Origin: Phoma sp. XZ068
Taxonomy: Eukaryota > Ascomycota > Dothideomycetes > Pleosporales > Didymellaceae
Assembly: GCA_004835665.1 (NCBI GenBank)
Contig: RBKR01000008.1
Location: 1-64,000, forward strand
Direction: 5' to 3'
Length of the DNA stretch: 64,000 nucleotides
Shown: piece by piece, positions 30,528-42,140 of the stretch
Position numbering within the stretch: position 1 is the first letter of the stretch
Layout: every line of letters starts with the position of its first letter
The notes under the pieces: generated by a model
The model's database searches: none
Seen by the model: the letters and a program-made list of their open reading frames with translations, nothing else
Told to the model about the DNA's origin: nothing
Program-made: the position numbers and the translations under genes

Positions 30528-31788
30528 TTGGCTGCCTTTCCAGTATAAGTCCTGCTTCAACACCCTCTCTTTCCTTTTGTGTCGTTGAGCCTGATAAATG
30601 ATTTTCAATAGAATGGATTCACAGTTTTCATCTTGTATGCTTCGCATCAATTTTTTTGCGGTGCGGCATGTCTGATTCCTAAAGGTACAGTATGGTGTAC
30701 AGTCATGGCCTTTCTTCAAGTGTACCTGCTCGAGTAGACGTGCGAAAGAGTTCCCTTGAAGCCTGGAGGATGCTGGAGGATGAGTGCTCAACGCACAGCA
30801 TACGAGTTCATGGCCAGAGACCACTAGCAAGCTCAGGTCTTCTCTACTTCTACGTCTCCCTAGAACCTTTACAGAACAGCGTTTGGATTGCATCAGCTGA
30901 CTCTCGGGGCGTTGCGTTGTTGTCTGGTGGTAACAAGCAAGCCGATTAATTCTGAACCTAAGATGGCTACGAGCGTGCCAGTGTCGACAGGTATGATGCG
31001 CATAGATGCAGGGCAATAGACAGCGATGGTAAAGTGCGGCTGTACGGTGCAAGATCGAGTGTAGAAGCTTGTGGTCGAATTGAGTGGAGTGGGTTTGGTA
31101 GCGCCGCAGCAGCCTTCGTAAGGATACGCGCCAGCGAAGGCAACATCGTCGCACAGGTTGTAGCGACCGCGGATGCAAAGTAAACCCTAGTCAATTCCCG
31201 ATCTGTACCGTTTTCAGTACAATCGAATCATCCATCGACCCTTGCACACCTACTGTCACAACGTTTTGACTGTTATGCGAGTAATAGGAATGCTCTCATC
31301 AACGGCAAGTGTAAACGCAAGCGCTGCCGCGTCCGTGCGCGTTTAAGGACTTCCTGCTCTGAATCAACCGCACTGAGCTTAGCTTCGATTGGCGCTATTC
31401 ATTTCTCCCCCTCAGCCTCTTCAGCTTGCACTCCGGAAGACGAATGAGCCCTATGCCCAGACGACTACCGCTGGCGATACCCCAGACCTTGGCCCGGATA
31501 GATGCCGCCCCAGACTCCGCAAGACGGCCGAGATCCCCCTTAGCTGCAAAGCTGGGGTTATCACCAAAACATCTTGAGTTCGGAGGCTATGCTTTCCAGT
31601 TTTGATTGGATTAGTCATCCCTTCCGGGGCTCGATAGATTCCACAAACCCTATAAACTCCTATGTGGCCGTCCGTATGCAATAATTAACAGGTCTAAGCA
31701 AGTCATCACCAGAATTTTCTCTCTTGGTATTGTTCTCTTATCTCTTGTACAGGCTCTTCAACGCTCATCCACAATTTTACATGACATC
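30528..31788. other. Intergenic, no gene called
   Basis: 1.26 kb between the epoxide hydrolase stop and the sugar porter start. Arg/His/Leu-rich open frames on the minus strand (up to 252 codons) have no recognisable domain or plausible composition and are taken as chance. A pyrimidine-rich stretch (about 31715-31780) just before 31789 looks like the promoter and leader of the porter gene. Confidence 0.6.
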
Positions 31789-33454
31789 ATGCGTTCCTGG
31801 CTCGGAACTGGCAAATCACTCCAATCTGGAATCACAGTGTGCTGCTTGATCGCCTTCGTGCTGTTCGGATATGATCAGGGCGTATTTGGAGGCATCTTGC
31901 AAAACAAAGACTGGCTTGATCAATTCGATCATCCGTCTGATTCCAAGACAGGCATCATCGTCAGCTGCTACAACCTAGGTTGTCTCGCCGGCTGTGTATG
32001 TAAGTTAGCACACCGCACATTATCGAATCGCTATAGAGGCTAACAGACATACTCGAAAAGTGAACTTCTTCTTTGGCGAGAAACTCGGCCGCCGCAAGAC
32101 AATCTGGCTGGCAATGGGGTTTGTGATGGTTGGTGCTACTTTACAAACCACCGCCTTCACTGTTCCCCACCTGATCATAGGGCGTATCATCACCGGATTT
32201 GGAACTGGACTCAAAACCTCGACTGTTCCGATGTAAGTGCATGGCTTGAAGCTATCCATCAATTTTATGAGGCCAACTACTAATCCTGACACTAGGTACC
32301 AGGCGGAGCTCTGTGACAGAAAGTCTCGTGGACGACTGGTGTCAGCTGAAGTCCTTTTCGTCGGCGTTGGCATTGTAATCGCTTACTGGTTCGACTTTGG
32401 CATGTCCTTCGTGGGAGGTGCTATCGCGTGGCGCCTTCCAATTGCCTTCCAGATGGTGTTTGCTGTTGTGGTAATTGTCCTCGTCTTTGCACTGCCGGAG
32501 TCTCCGCGTTGGCTTTATAATCATGACCGTGAGGCGGAAGCCATGGAGGTCCTATGCGCAGTTTACGACAAGGAACCAACGGATGAGTACATTGTTCAAG
32601 AGCGAGATGCCATCCTTCAAGCCATTCAATTGGAGGAGTCTGCCGCCGATTCCAAATCCATCCTCGCCATATTCCAGAATGATGGCGTTAAGACCGGATA
32701 CAGAGTGCTGCTCGCCTGGGGTGTCCAGTTCATGAACCAAGCCGGCGGCATCAACCTCGTTGTGTACTACATTCCCTCAGTGTTGGTACAGAACGTTGGA
32801 ATGACTGCTCACATGGCGCAGATCCTTGGCGGATGCATCAATATGATGTTCATGTTCGGATCCATCCTTCCTTCCTTTGCGCTCGACCGTATGGGCCGCC
32901 GCAAGACCATGATGTGGGGTTGCTTTGGTTTAGGCATCTGCATGCTGATGATATCGGCGCTTCTGTCGCAATCTGAGGCCGCCTCTGGCCACGCGTATGC
33001 ATCCGCTGCGGTAGCGTTCTTCTTCTTATATATGCTCATCTTCGGAATGAGCGTCAACTGCGTGCCATGGGTCTACGTCCCAGAGATCCTCCCATTGGAG
33101 GCGCGCACCAAGGGAACCGCTGTGGGAATCAGCTCGAACTGGCTCTGGAATTTCACAGTCGTCATGATCACACCAGTCATAATCAACAGACTGCAGTGGA
33201 AGGCGTATCTGATCTTCATGGCCACCAATCTAATGTTCGTACCGATATTCTACTTTTTCTATCCAGAAACGAGCAACCTACGCCTGGAAGATGTTGATTT
33301 CATCTTCTCGCAGGGTGGCAATCCCGTGCATGTCGCGGCGAAAATGGCAAGGGCTATGAAAGAGGAGCAGGCAAGGGAGCAGAATGCGCCAGAGCATATC
33401 CACGAACATGTCTTCAACGAAGAGATTAAGATAATCTCTGGTGAAAAGGCGTAA
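31789..33454 (+). CDS. MFS sugar porter family transporter
   Basis: Exons 31789-31999, 32061-32232 and 32296-33454, with GT-AG introns of 61 and 63 bp (CTAAC branch site in the first), give 513 aa. The family signatures are all present: GYDQGVFGGI in helix 1, LGRRKTIW after helix 2, the PESPRWL loop, DRMGRRKT after helix 8, and PETSNLRLED at the end, for twelve predicted helices. It belongs to the proton-coupled sugar porters at the plasma membrane. Substrate is not predictable. It ends 189 bp from the end of the convergent regulator gene. Confidence 0.95.
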
Positions 33455-33643
33455 TCGCCCTACCCTAAAAGTCCACCATGCATGTGGTGTAGGTGCATGG
33501 CTAGGGAGACGGACAGTATGTGGAGAGGAATATTAGCGCAAGATTGTCGATGCAGTCACATCTGTCACTACTGCAAGGAAATAGTACTTATCACTTGAAT
33601 AATGGGTTATTTGATATACATGGAATGTAAATATATCTTTCGA

Positions 33644-35955
33644 TCATTCAATCCCCCAGAGTCTTCTCAGCTCTGCTGCCCTACCAGAAGTTTTCCATCC
33701 AGTCTCTCGTTCAATCCTGGCTAAGTGTTTCAAAAGGCCCATTTTTTCCGCTGGGTGATCCTCTTCGCCTGAGCTTCCATCGTCGCGGGAATGCCATAAG
33801 CTACTCGGTTGCACGGCCGAGCTAGAGCTCAACGCTTTGCCAGCGATGTATAGAGGCTGTAAGTGGTTGACCCAATTGGCACTTGCAACGAATGTCAGCT
33901 GTTCTGTTTGGCTACATTGTGTGGTCATAGCTTGACTCGCGAAATGAGTGTAATTAAACGTACTGTGACGGGTTCGATGTACTGATCCCACAAAGCTCCT
34001 TCGCATGCCAGACTGTATCGCACTAACGTTTTAAAATTAGAATGATGTGGTAATGCAGACCCCATAGAGTCAGTTACCATATCTATATCTGCTTGCGACC
34101 TGTCCTGCCATACACGTCCTGTTTGTAACAGCAGGATCGACCCAGCGTGGTAAAATGTATTGCCACAAACTAACACAGTGTGTAAGTAAAACAGCGGCAT
34201 GCAGCATTTCCAACTTACTTGATGAGGAGTGAGTGTATAGAATAATCTGGAACGGTCCCTTCTGGGCGGGTTTGGTTCTGAGGAGTGGGAGAGCTTTCCG
34301 AGGTCGGCAATCCCGCCACTCTTGGAGTTCACGCCACAACATGTTGATCCTCGACACCTGTTTAGCCACCCCTCCCGGGCTTTTCTGGTTTTCTGCAAGG
34401 AAATTGATTATCTTTGCAAATATAAGCGTAGCGAGATTGCAATAGGCATCGATAGTTCCGGTTTCCGCACTCAAGCGCACTGTGCTATTGTCCACCCAGT
34501 AGTCAGTAGGCATTAGTGTTTCTTCTCCAATCATATACGCTGCCCATATGTCTACCAAAGTATCAGCAAGAGCACACAAGATCATAAGTCATGCATACCT
34601 ATGCGTGCAAATGCCCAGAAACAAGCGTTAATAATTCCAGGGCTGGAGCCATTCCACTTCCTGGACCTTAAAAGCCCAGCGCAACCCTGTTCAAGATAGA
34701 GGTCACTATTGGTGACTGACTAGCGTTTTGATAGACCAACCTTGAGATGTCGTCTCCACTCCCCGACGTCGGACGCCATCATTTCGTACACGCATAGAAG
34801 TGTACAAGTAGCCAAAAGAGTTGCATTGGCTTGGGAAGGGTCCTGGTGAATTAGCAACTGGATAGCATGCTGGTAAAGTCTAAGCGTAGCCTGACGCTGG
34901 CAGTGTTTGATGGCGTCAAGCTGCCGCGATGCAAGTGCCATAGCCGCAGCTGCAAACGCTTTGCTGTCCATCATCTCATGGACACTAGAAACAGTAAAGT
35001 GCATATTGGAGTCTGTGGTCTCACACCAGGTCCCTGTTTCTTGAAGATATGCGGAGACGAGTTGAGTTTGTTCGACGTTAGACACGGGCAGCTCTAGCTC
35101 GGGTAGAGGTGATGCATTGAGCGAAACAGCCTGGCCAAGCGAGAAGGGTGGGATGAATGTGCTCGCTGAAGAGGCATTCTCTTCAGGTGAGTCCTGAAGA
35201 TGGTTCACAGGAGAAGAATCCCGACGGGATTGTTCGCCAACAGAGCAGCCATAGTCTTGCGTAGCTACGAGCGGAAAAGTCGAAGTGTGAGGAGCATTCG
35301 CACCCGAAATGGCCGGTTCCAGCAAGGTAAGGTCCAAGCCCACATTCTGACCGGGGGTGGCTTCCAAACGGCGATCTGGGGCGTTCGCATCCAGGTTTCC
35401 ATCTAGATGGCTTGCAGCAGCTGCAGAGCTGTCCTCGGTGTCTGCATGCTCAACAGGTGTGCGTGCCCATAAGCTTTGGTCGCAGCAATACTCGCGCACA
35501 ACCTGATCCGTGTCATCGACGATCTGGAAGGCATGAGTTGGCGCACGCACTATGGAGGTGTGTTGAATTTCTAATTACTTACCACTACTTGGGAGCGATC
35601 ACCAGCTAGACCTCTTTCCTGCTCGATTGCCAGCAAGGCGGCACTATCCTCACTAGATAATCTGTGTGCTCTTGACGGGTGGAACAACGCCTTCAGACCC
35701 CAGCGGCATTCCTCGCCACGAGCTCTGCAATTTCGGCACTGGGGTTCGGCTCCATCACCTAAAAGGATCACAGTTAGCGAGAACTGCGGGGAGGGCTTCA
35801 GTGGGAACACACATTTCTTCCTCCGATGGCGACAGCCAAGGCTTCAAGTTGCAAGTTTAGCGCTTTGTTGACAACACGATATGGTATTGCCCTTACCATC
35901 CTGATCGAGACCTTGTGCGGCTGGCTTTGCCAGATACTCTGAGATTTTCAGGCAT
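33644..35955 (-). CDS. Zn2Cys6 transcription factor 1
   Basis: Nine exons by eye: 35897-35955, 35813-35841, 35603-35758, 34741-35549, 34599-34686, 34219-34551, 34078-34169, 33964-34022 and 33644-33881, about 620 aa, all phases closing. The third exon's donor is uncertain (35603 or 35612). The zinc cluster (from residue 20) is assembled over three tiny exons: GCLGCRHRRKKC, then DGAEPQCRNC and RARGEEC, i.e. C-x2-C-x6-C-x6-C-x2-C-x6-C. The regulatory domain shows ACFWAFARI, GEETLMPTD, YHAGSILLLQT, WHAKELCGIS, NWVNHLQPLYIAGK and a C-terminal ERETGWKT...LRRLWG. It diverges from the BVMO gene across 445 bp, so it may control that gene. Confidence 0.88.
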
Positions 35956-36400
35956 AAGCTAAAACAAGCCAAACATTTAGCTGAGGAAAGTGCAACTTTG
36001 GGCAACACGAATCGCCAATACCTTCGTACACGGAGATGACTGGGGTGGAAACCGAAAACGCGCGCGTGGGCTTACACTTACCCTGGTATTTGTAGCAAGC
36101 TGGATCGCAGCGCCACCTCGAGCGGGTGGGGTTGCCCCGCACATCGAAAGCAAGCAAGCGTCAGAGCTAGGTCTTGGCTACCTAGCAACGAATCGGCCCG
36201 CGCAAACGGCAACTGCAAGCGCCCCAGCAGTGCTATGTCCAGGAGAGGAAATCATTCACTCTTCGACGTGACAAGGACTTCATATATAGTCGTGTGCTGG
36301 TCTACGTGTAGATGAGAGTACATTGCTTTGTAATTTGCATATCCACCACAAGATCGTCGTTTATCCATTCTACTATCGTACCTACCTGATAATCGTCAAT
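35956..36400. promoter_or_regulatory. Divergent promoter, regulator 1 / BVMO 1
   Basis: 445 bp between the two ATGs. A CATATATAG TATA-like box lies at about 36281-36289, some 115 bp before the BVMO start. Several CGG/CCG triplets of the kind bound by Zn2Cys6 dimers are present, but no clean palindrome was identified. Confidence 0.5.
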
Positions 36401-38151
36401 ATGGATCGATCAAAAGAAGTTATCATCGTGGGTGGTGGTATATCGGGCCTTGGAATGGCAGTTCAGCTCAAGCGGATGCTCGGACACGAGAACTTCACTA
36501 TATACGAGAAATCCGATAATATCGGCGGAACATGGTGGCACAACCGTTATCCGGCTTGCGCTTGTGATATTCCGAGCCACTTCTACTCTTACAGCTTCGC
36601 GCTGAAACCGGACTGGTCAAGCATGTATCCTGGCCGTGATGAATTGCACTCATGTAAGGCTCCAAGACACGCCACACCCGTCGCATGCGGCTAAATCCAT
36701 GGCAGACTTTTTTTCGGTTGCCGTGAAGTACGACATCCTTCCTCACTGTCAATTCAATAGTCTATGCAAAAGCATGGTCTGGGACGATCAGCGGCAACTC
36801 TGGACTTGCACGTTCGAAGACACCCGTACTGGAACCATGTTTGTGCGTGAAGCGCCTGCAGTGGTCAGTGCGATCGGCACCTTGGACAGGCCCAATATAC
36901 CAAACATTCAAGGTGCCGCCGATTTCAGGGGAAAGTCCTTCCACAGCGCTAGATGGGACCATTCTATCGACCTGAAGAACAAGAATGTCCTTGTCCTAGG
37001 AAACGGCGCTTCGGCTACTCAGTTCGTCCCCGAACTTGTCAAAGAGGTTGCACCTCGCGGGAAAGTGAATCAGCTAGTCAAGAGCGCCCATTGGTGGACA
37101 AAAAGAGTGAGTTGGTCCTTGCCGTCAAGAGCGGATTAGTTGGGGATGTGAAAGGTTGTTATGTTGCGAGTGTCAGCTAACGGAATGACAGGGCAACCCA
37201 GTATACTCACGACTATGGAAATCAACCATGAGATACGTTCCATTTGCGGCGAGACTTTATCGTATAGTGCTGGCATGGCAACTTGAAAGTGTGTTCTACT
37301 CTTTCTACATGGACCAAAACGGACTGCGTATGAGAAACAAAATTCGCGAGGCCACAAAACAGTATATTGAGAACGACGCCCCAGTACAGTATCGAGAGAT
37401 CCTAATGCCAGACTACGAGCCGGGGTGCAAGCGCCGTGTAAACACTGCGACTTATCTTGCATGCCTGCATTCTCCAAACATGTTCCTTGCGAAGGACCGA
37501 GTCATTAAGATCAGCGAAAAACACGTAGAGACTGAGACCGGAGCTACCTATCCCGCCGATGTAATCATCTACGCCACTGGATTTGCTACGCAAAAGTGGC
37601 TATTTCCTATGGAGATCAAAGGAATTGGCGGGCAAGATCTCCATGAGGTCTGGGACGCCGCAGGCGGTGCCGAGGCATACAAGGGTACAGTCGTGTCCGG
37701 GTTCCCCAATTTCTTCGTTCTTTACGGTCCAAATGCTGCTACTGGACAGCATTCCGTTATTTTCCACTCTGAGTGCCAGATCAACTACAGCTGTAGGCTC
37801 TTGAGGCCCGTTCTTTGCGGTCGTAGTCCAGCCGATTCAATCATGGTCAGGTCACACGCCCAGGCCCGTGACCTATCATGGGTTCATTCGAAGTTAAAGC
37901 ACCTTGTATTCAACAGCGGCTGCCAGAGTTGGTGGATGGATCCGAAGACGAAGAAAAACACATTTATTTATCCAGATCCAATGTTTAAGTACTGGTTACG
38001 TACGATCGTTCCATCCTGGTCGGACTTCAACATTCGAAAGAGCGGAAAATTAGAAAAGCAATCGTCTGGAAAGCTTTTACTTGCCACAATCGTTGGTGCT
38101 GGAGTTGCCATTTACTGTGTCCTCTGTTCCGGACACCCTGGCACAGCTTAA
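36401..38151 (+). CDS. Baeyer-Villiger-type flavin monooxygenase 1
   Basis: Exons 36401-36653, 36706-37106 and 37192-38151 (introns 52 and 85 bp), 537 aa. The FAD Rossmann motif GGGISG lies at residues 11-16 and GGTWWHNRYP follows. The BVMO fingerprint F-x-G-x3-H-x3-W-D is met by FRGKSFHSARWD (about 158-169), and the NADPH motif by GNGASA. YATGF precedes the C-terminal third. The last ~30 residues are hydrophobic (LLLATIVGAGVAIYCVL), suggesting a membrane tail anchor. These enzymes insert oxygen next to a ketone to give esters or lactones, using NADPH and O2. Substrate is unknown. The gene appears intact, unlike its relative at 46341. Confidence 0.93.
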
Positions 38152-38773
38152 CAGGTTGCAGAAATGGACCTATCACGCTATTTCTAGCCTCAGTATGTCC
38201 TAAGGATTGCAGATGCATCCATAGTTCCAGTTAAGTAGATGTCTTTAGTAAAGAATGATTGATTGGTAAGAGTGCTGTTGTAGGATCTCCACATCTTTCG
38301 TCAACTTATCAATTCTACTCTTGCTCTATAACAAGTTATAGTTTCAGACTGTCGTCTGGGTTCTACAAGGTTGGTACTATTCTCCGTTGTTTCTAAGTTT
38401 CATACCCTAGATCTACGCCACTTATCGCTGTTCACTCAGCATAGTCCAATTATCACACGCTAAAGCAGCAATTCAAATGTTTTGCAAAATCATGTCGACA
38501 TCCTCAGCTCAGCCTTCACAATGGCTTTCGCCTACGTAATCAGTTACATGAGCTAGTGACTCTTCTTCCAAATCTCGTCTAACACTTGCTGCAGCTCGTC
38601 AACCTAGTAAGCTTCAAAATCTCCATCGATACGCTTTAATATCGCCGAAGTATGAAATCTACTCTGGAGAATACTAGAAGTACCGCACTGGAGATAGCAA
38701 TTGAAAAAGCAAATAAATTGGTTACCCAAATGCCTTGGATTTTGTTTCGCCATGCTATTACTTGCTCCTTGCC
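38152..38773. other. Intergenic, no gene called
   Basis: 622 bp between two convergent gene ends. It is moderately AT-rich, without coding signal on either strand. Confidence 0.6.
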
Positions 38774-40038
38774 TTAACCCTCAAAGTCATACACGACCTT
38801 ATAGCCCGATATCTTCCCGTCTCGGTACTCCTGAAAGCCCTCGGGTACTATCTCCAATCCTCTGAGGACTTTAGGCACACTTGGCTTGATTATCTTTCCA
38901 TCAAGCCAAGCAGGCAGGTTCTTGAATATTTCAGTGGCTAATTCATGATCATCTTTGCTCGACTGATGCTAATTAGCAAAGCTCTGGTTCCGAAATATGC
39001 TCTCTAGTCTAACTTACCGGCCAAAAGAATTCACCGTAACGGTGATCCTTTAAGAAAGCCGTCCATACGAGGACATCAGTGACCTGAGTCCGCTCCGTCA
39101 CACCTGCAGTGTTCGCTCTGCCCGGCCTGACCGTACAGAGCACTCCTCCATGATCACCGATGGCTTGCGAAGCTATAGCGGACGACTGCCCCGCCCCAAT
39201 TGTATCAAACACGTGGCTTAATTCAGGTGCAACATCCTTTATCGATGCGACAATATCTTCGGCTCGGTAATCAAAGGCATAATCGGCACCCAATGACGCA
39301 ACTCGTTCGAAATGACGGGGGCTACAGGTAGTGATGACCTTGAAGCCATGCAAGGCAGCGAACTGTATTGCATACAGTCCGACACTAGCTGCAAACGGAG
39401 CATAGTTAGTCGACGTGATTAAATGCAAAGTAGGGGGTACACGTACAGCTTCCTCCCCACACCAGGACAGCTGATGTTTTGCCTCCCTTGCGGTCCATAT
39501 GCAAGCTGCCCTTGGAAAAGAGAGCAAGCCAAGCAGTGGCAGATGCTAAAGGTACAGTAGCTGCTTCAGCCAGAGAGAGCGACTCCGGCACTTTGAAGCT
39601 GATATGCTCGTTGGCGACAGTATATCGACTGTAGGCTCCCAAGCCCTTAATTTCCCCTACTTCTGTTAAGATATGTCTCAGGATACCAGAATCTATTGAT
39701 CTTACCACCCCACACTAGACCAGCAATCACATCGCCTCTCGCTGCTTTGGTCACCCCTTGGCCAACCTCCTCAACGGTTCCGACAAAGTCACAGCCGAGA
39801 ACTGCCCCGTCCCCAAACGCATTGGCATCAAAAGACTGCACTGCGATAGATTAGATTTTTCTTGACAGTAATGAGTCCACGTTTTTGACCCACCATCTGT
39901 CGGATTCTGGGCTGCGTGCGATACCTTGACTAGCAGCTCGTGGTTGGAGGGCCGGGGAACAGGGATGGGCTGTAGCACCAGCGTTGGTGTCTCCCCACTC
40001 CAAGTCTGTTGGACTTGCGCCAGTGCCTGTTCAGACAT
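38774..40038 (-). CDS. Medium-chain dehydrogenase/reductase (enoyl-reductase type)
   Basis: Five exons: 39894-40038, 39706-39840, 39447-39662, 39018-39388 and 38774-38968 (introns 53, 43, 58 and 49 bp), 353 aa. The N-terminal GroES-like domain has PRPSNHELLVKV and NPTD, then LGCDFVGTVEEVG. The nucleotide site GGSSSVGLYAIQ is created exactly by splicing intron 3, followed by ITTCSPRHFERVASLGAD. The C-terminal exon ends EGFQEYRDGKISGYKVVYD. The zinc-binding Cys/His set of true alcohol dehydrogenases is not evident, so it fits the zinc-independent, NADPH-dependent reductases related to trans-enoyl reductases of fungal clusters. It would reduce activated C=C or C=O bonds in the cytosol. Intact. 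Confidence 0.92.
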
Positions 40039-41346
40039 ATTCGTTGATTTCAAAAGTTTCGTTGTGTCTTGAGGAGAAAACTACGCTGCGAAGTGCACAC
40101 AAAGTACGCGGGAGGCCTTGGACACGATTATAATACCATCAATTGTTGCAAGATACGTCATTTCAAAATCGTCAATCTTAGTGCCTTCAACCTGCACGAA
40201 AAATTCAGTGCCTGGTCCTTAAAAGCTTAGAAATACAGTTTATTATGTAACTTGCGCTTACAGTTGCTGTCCCAACAAACGTTGTACTACCGCTAGTTTG
40301 GATTACCAAACTCGGAATTAGGGCCGATGCATTGGAGATCGCGTGCTCGGCGCCGTATATTATTTGCAGTACATACTTTGCGCTGCGCTTTTTCATATCG
40401 TACGGAATTTACCAGCGACTATTATAACGCAACAGCTAATGCCCAAAGATATATAGCGAGTTGCGCTGGATAACCTTTTATGGGCCCCAAGTCCCAGAGC
40501 TGCTGTACCTGCAGTCCAGTTTCCAGAGTACCGACCTGATAATGATGAGGGCATATAACTTAAGCAAAAGTGTTCTATCGCCGAGTTGTATAGACCGTAC
40601 CATAGCAGTGCGTACGTCCCTATCTAGGTGGGTATTCAGGTTAGCGAACCAACGCTGCATGCAGTTCTCATAAGTAGTGTATAGTTGGGGGCATTTTTCT
40701 CACCTCCCGTGGCATGATGGCGTCTTGTTTTCGTCTATGACTTGTTAAGTAGCGTCTTGAAGGCGCTTCAAGGACAGATACTTTCGGGCAGCTAAATTTC
40801 CATTCTATAGTCCTACCAACTCATTCAGGCTTTGGGATGGTGCTAAGTGCAGTTAAATACTATTCTAAAATTAACAAGCTTTATATTTTATTCTAGGTAT
40901 AGTTCTAGGGCTGTTAAGTAAGCCAGTAGATCTAGGTCCGATATAGTCGAAAAGTCTAACTAGAATTCTAATTAATAGTAATTAACTTGAATTATTTCCA
41001 CTGGATGACTATGATACCTTAGGTAAGTCTATAAGCCACTTCTAGTTTAGCAAGCCTTCTATAATATTCAAATTGCTTAGAAGGATCTAGAAAAATTATA
41101 TCAACTATATTAATTAAGGTTAAAGGCTTTACTACATAAACGACTTTTTAGTCGGTTAGAGATTAATTAGGTTATATATTGATAGTTGATAAGCCTCTAG
41201 CCTAATATTAACGTGTATATAGAGGCTAGCTAATATAGATATAGCGGTATATAATACCAATAACAAGTCGGCTTAAGTAGCGTAAAGGAACAGCGGTGAC
41301 CTATCGCCCATCGCAAGTAATTCTTCTATAGTACCAAAGTCAGCAA
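40039..41346. other. Intergenic, with a RIP-like patch
   Basis: No gene I can support. A minus-strand stretch at about 40100-40400 reads in two pieces that look protein-like (SGSTTFVGTATV, then VEGTKIDDFEMTYLATIDG) across a possible intron. It may be a remnant of an unidentified gene. 40850-41280 is AT-rich with RIP-like dinucleotides, suggesting a short transposon relic. Confidence 0.5.
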
Positions 41347-42140
41347 CTAGAGACTTTTATGGAGGGGTAGCAAAGTTGAGCTCTGCTCACCTTCACTATA
41401 TATGGCTCTCGTCTCTTCCTCGGGGATCCGATCGCGTTTGTTATTCAAATTGGTGATTATGCACTGCAAGACCTCGGCGCAGATGATTGCCGCAGTCACA
41501 ATGCCTGCCGAGAAGCAGTATCCCAGCCAGTAGTGAGGAGCCCCATGCTGGAGAAAAATATTCGACCCAATGGCACCGCCACGATTCCCGCCCGTCAGCA
41601 AGAGGGCCATGCCGATCGCGCGCTTGAACGACGGCGCAAGGTTGTTTCCTACCCACGAGATACAGCCAATGACGGCTGGGTAAAGACCGCCAATGATGAA
41701 GAAGAGGAAGAAGTAGGTCAGCTGGGGAAATGCTGGGTGCAGAATGGATAGAAGCGCAATGAACCCGATTAGGGCAATGCCGTACGGTATAGTAACGAAC
41801 ATCCATCAGCTCTTGCGTCTATCGGCAAGACGTGCGAAGAGGATAGTAGACAAGGCACCAAAAAGATAGATAGGTACAGTCACTAGCTGCGCATGAGCGG
41901 CAGTGTATCCAAGCTTCTTGATAATGGTAGGAGATGAGAAAGTAAAGCCGTAGGTGGAAATGCTGTGGTGTAGATCAAGTCAGCACTAATCGAAATTTGG
42001 CTCATAATAGAGATGGGCCATAAGACTGACCTGTTCCCCCAGAACATAATCACACCAAGATAGATCTTCCAATCGAGTAGTGCAGCTATCGACTGCGAGT
42101 AAGTGTGGGGTTCTTTACTTCCTAAGTGAAGCATCATGCT
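41347..42140 (-). pseudogene. MFS transporter relic (allantoate/nicotinate permease-like)
   Basis: The C-terminal half of an anion:cation symporter-type MFS protein. Pieces in order: SKEPHTYSQSIAALLDWKIYLGVIMFWG, a clean intron (41963-42030), STYGFTFSSPTII, LGYTAAHAQLVTVPIYLF, DRRKS, then IGCISWVGNNLAPSFKRAIGMA and NKRDRIPEEE. An in-frame TGA at 41806-41808 follows DRRKS where Arg (CGA) would be expected, a C-to-T change. The N-terminal half, with about six helices, is missing upstream. Two lesions make a working product unlikely. It would have been a plasma-membrane carrier for small organic acids or related compounds. Confidence 0.8.

Noticed and set aside
30420..31178. 252-codon minus-strand frame after the epoxide hydrolase
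   Set aside because: Composition dominated by Arg, His, Leu and Ser, no motif, overlaps the real last exon of the epoxide hydrolase.
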